From NCBI GenBank assembly GCA_002440065.1, contig DJRK01000013.1, positions 1-6,814 of the forward strand: a DNA stretch of 6,814 bases. The letters run 5' to 3'. Shown here one piece after another: positions 5,544 to 6,814 of this stretch (its first letter is position 1; each line of letters starts with the position of its first letter). The notes beneath the pieces were generated by a model. That model worked only from the letters and a program-made list of their open reading frames with translations. It made no database searches and was not told where the DNA came from. Source of the stretch: Atopobium sp. UBA6362 (GTDB lineage: Bacteria > Actinomycetota > Coriobacteriia > Coriobacteriales > Atopobiaceae). The position numbers and the translations under genes were made by a program.

Positions 5544-5888
5544 CTACTCCGCTACGTGGTGCTCGGGGACGACGCAGAACATCTCGGCGGGCTCGGTCTC
5601 GCTTGCGTTACGCATGGAATGGGAGTGGCCCATGGGGCAGTAGTGCGCCTGGCCGGCCTCCACGCGCTCCTCCTTGCCGTCGTAGGTGCAGATGATGGCG
5701 CCGCGGGTGACGTAGATGACCTCGCAGTTGCCCTCATGCTCGTGGTAGCCGCTTGTGCAGCCGGGCTCCACCTTGCCGTAGATGATCTTTACGCGGCCGT
5801 CGTCGTGCATCTTTGCGTCGAAGTGGCCCTCGCCGCCCTTGAAGTTGGGGATCTGCGCGAAGTCCTCGGATGCGAAGTCGAATACCAT
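5544..5888 (-). CDS. Small single-domain cupin protein
   Basis: A 114-aa cupin. Both conserved motifs match fully: motif 1 is GYHEHEGNCEVIYVTRG (H49, H51, E56 as metal ligands) and motif 2 is GQAHYCPMGHSHSMRN (H90 as fourth ligand). This predicts an intact divalent-metal site in a small beta barrel. Such proteins act as dioxygenases, isomerases or ligand sensors, and the substrate cannot be told from sequence. There is no signal peptide or added DNA-binding domain. The start is ATG 5886-5888, 7 nt after AGAGG; an ATG two codons upstream leaves only one base after AGAGG, and the longer frame begins with TTG inside the preceding hairpin tail. It lies 81 nt downstream of gltX on the same strand and ends before the shared terminator, so it is either read through from gltX or has a promoter I cannot see. 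Confidence 0.88.
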   Translation of the reverse strand: MVFDFASEDFAQIPNFKGGEGHFDAKMHDDGRVKIIYGKVEPGCTSGYHEHEGNCEVIYVTRGAIICTYDGKEERVEAGQAHYCPMGHSHSMRNASETEPAEMFCVVPEHHVAE

Positions 5889-5895
5889 CTGCATG

Positions 5896-5900
5896 CCTCT
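5896..5900 (-). promoter_or_regulatory. Ribosome binding site that decides the cupin start
   Basis: AGAGG on the minus strand (within AGAGAAAGAGG, 5896-5906) stands 7 nt before ATG 5886-5888. It is only one base from the alternative ATG at 5892-5894, which is therefore less likely. Confidence 0.6.
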
Positions 5901-5914
5901 TTCTCTGGAGCGTT

Positions 5915-5958
5915 GCAAAGACGCGCCTGCCGGGCGGGGAGCTGCGGCGGCAGGCGCG
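5915..5958 (-). terminator. Hairpin between gltX and cupin, possible terminator
   Basis: Bases 5922-5932 and 5948-5958 are perfect 11-bp reverse complements (CGCGCCTGCCG on the plus strand) around a 15-nt loop. In the direction of gltX transcription the stem is followed by TCTTTGC, a short and imperfect T-run. It may end or weaken gltX transcription before the cupin gene. The missing long T-run lowers certainty. Confidence 0.5.
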
Positions 5959-5969
5959 AAGGGAACCGG

Positions 5970-6814
5970 TTAGGCCGTCATCATGCGGGCGCGGTCGATG
6001 CGCGCCAGGCAGTCCTCGCGGCCGATGAGGGCCATGGTCTCGCCGAGGGGCGGGGAGACCATGTTGCCGCACTCGGCCACGCGCACGGCCTGGAAGACGA
6101 TGCGCTTCTTGGCGTCGAGCGCCTCGGGCAGGGGCTCGAGCGCGGCGTCGATGGCCTCGGCGGTCCAGTCGTCGACGGGCAGCGCCTCGAGGGCGGCGCG
6201 GGCGGCGTCAAGGATGGCGGCCGCGGGGAGGCCCTCCTTGGCGAGGCCCTTGGCGACGGACTTCTCGTCGTAGGCGAGCGTCTGGGCGGTCGCGAAGACG
6301 GGCGCGGCGACGGTCGCGGCGTCGGCCGGGAACTTGGTGCGGGGCTTCACGATGGCAGCGAGGTCGCGGGTCCAGGCGTCGTCGGGCGTCGCGTCCTCAG
6401 CGAGAAGACCGGCGCGGCGAAGCTCCGGCAGCATGATCTTCTCGGCGAAGTCGGCGTCGTCCATGGAGCGGATGTACTCTGCCTGGATCCAATCGAGCTT
6501 CTTGGGGTCGAAGGTGGCCGGGTTCTTGGACACGTGGTCGAGGCTGAACTGGGAGGCCAGCACGTCGCGTGGGACGATCGTGGTCTCGCCGTCGAGCGAC
6601 CAGCCCAGCAGCGCGAGGTAGTTCACGAAGGCGTCGGGCAGGTAGCCGGCGTCGCGGTACTCCTCGACGCTCGTGGCGCCGTGGCGCTTGGAGAGCTTCT
6701 TGCCGTCGGCGCCCAGGATCATGGAGATGTGGGCAAACTCGGGCACGGGCGCGCCCAGGGCCTCGTAGACCATGACCTGGCGCGGGGTGTTGGACAGGTG
6801 GTCGTCGCCGCGGA
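5970..6814 (-). CDS. gltX: Glutamyl-tRNA synthetase, C-terminal part (gene runs off right edge)
   Basis: The last 280 residues of a class I glutamyl-tRNA synthetase, which charges tRNA-Glu (and in many bacteria also tRNA-Gln) with glutamate. The visible part begins with RGDDHLSNTPRQ (6777-6812), the characteristic end of the catalytic fold. It contains the KMSKS-type ATP-binding motif as KLSKR (6684-6698), followed by YLPDAFVNYLALLGWS and the helical anticodon-binding domain to the TAA at 5970-5972. The family is usually about 490 residues, so roughly 210 N-terminal residues, including the HIGH motif, lie outside the window. The open frame continues to the edge, so the first ATG seen (6771-6773) is internal. 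No frameshift is seen. Confidence 0.97.
   Translation of the reverse strand, partial: RGDDHLSNTPRQVMVYEALGAPVPEFAHISMILGADGKKLSKRHGATSVEEYRDAGYLPDAFVNYLALLGWSLDGETTIVPRDVLASQFSLDHVSKNPATFDPKKLDWIQAEYIRSMDDADFAEKIMLPELRRAGLLAEDATPDDAWTRDLAAIVKPRTKFPADAATVAAPVFATAQTLAYDEKSVAKGLAKEGLPAAAILDAARAALEALPVDDWTAEAIDAALEPLPEALDAKKRIVFQAVRVAECGNMVSPPLGETMALIGREDCLARIDRARMMTA

Noticed and set aside
1..6814. CRISPR array, tRNA or rRNA genes, insertion sequence or phage genes
   Set aside because: No regularly spaced direct repeats, no cloverleaf-like or rRNA-like sequence, and no transposase, integrase or phage product was seen on either strand.

Overview
This is a GC-rich, densely coded bacterial window. 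The codon use, a single-chain iron-sulfur L-serine dehydratase and the overall gene style suggest a high-GC anaerobe or facultative anaerobe, most likely an actinomycete of the Coriobacteriia (Olsenella/Collinsella-like). That placement is inference from general character; no marker gene in the window settles it.

Layout from left to right. (1) 1-228, + strand: the end of, or all of, a small Lys/Arg-rich protein of unknown function. (2) 229-535: a non-coding stretch holding a 131-nt nested palindromic element at 357-487 (7-bp terminal inverted repeats around two long perfect stem-loops), preceded by a degenerate partial copy at 290-328. (3) 536-2146, - strand: a 536-aa L-serine ammonia-lyase with the beta, ACT and catalytic alpha parts in one chain. 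(4) 2147-2382: a divergent control region. (5) 2383-4839, + strand: two small membrane proteins of the DUF969 and DUF979 families (the pair annotated as a 5-oxoproline transporter), then pyroglutamyl-peptidase I. Between transporter and peptidase lie a candidate promoter and a strong GC hairpin with a T-rich tail directly before the pcp ribosome binding site. (6) 4848-5387, + strand: a lone GyrI-like effector-binding-domain protein starting 8 nt after pcp. (7) 5458-5505: a 17-bp bidirectional terminator. (8) 5544-5888, - strand: a small cupin with textbook metal-binding motifs. (9) 5970-6814, - strand: the C-terminal 280 residues of glutamyl-tRNA synthetase, running off the right edge.

The central block reads as a pyroglutamate (5-oxoproline) module. 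Pcp releases pyroglutamate from blocked peptide N-termini, and the DUF969/DUF979 pair would move the free 5-oxoproline across the membrane. No 5-oxoprolinase is present in the window. The divergently transcribed serine dehydratase fits a general amino-acid and peptide catabolism neighbourhood. The least explained items are the 131-nt structured element, the hairpin leader of pcp, and the GyrI-like protein coupled to pcp.
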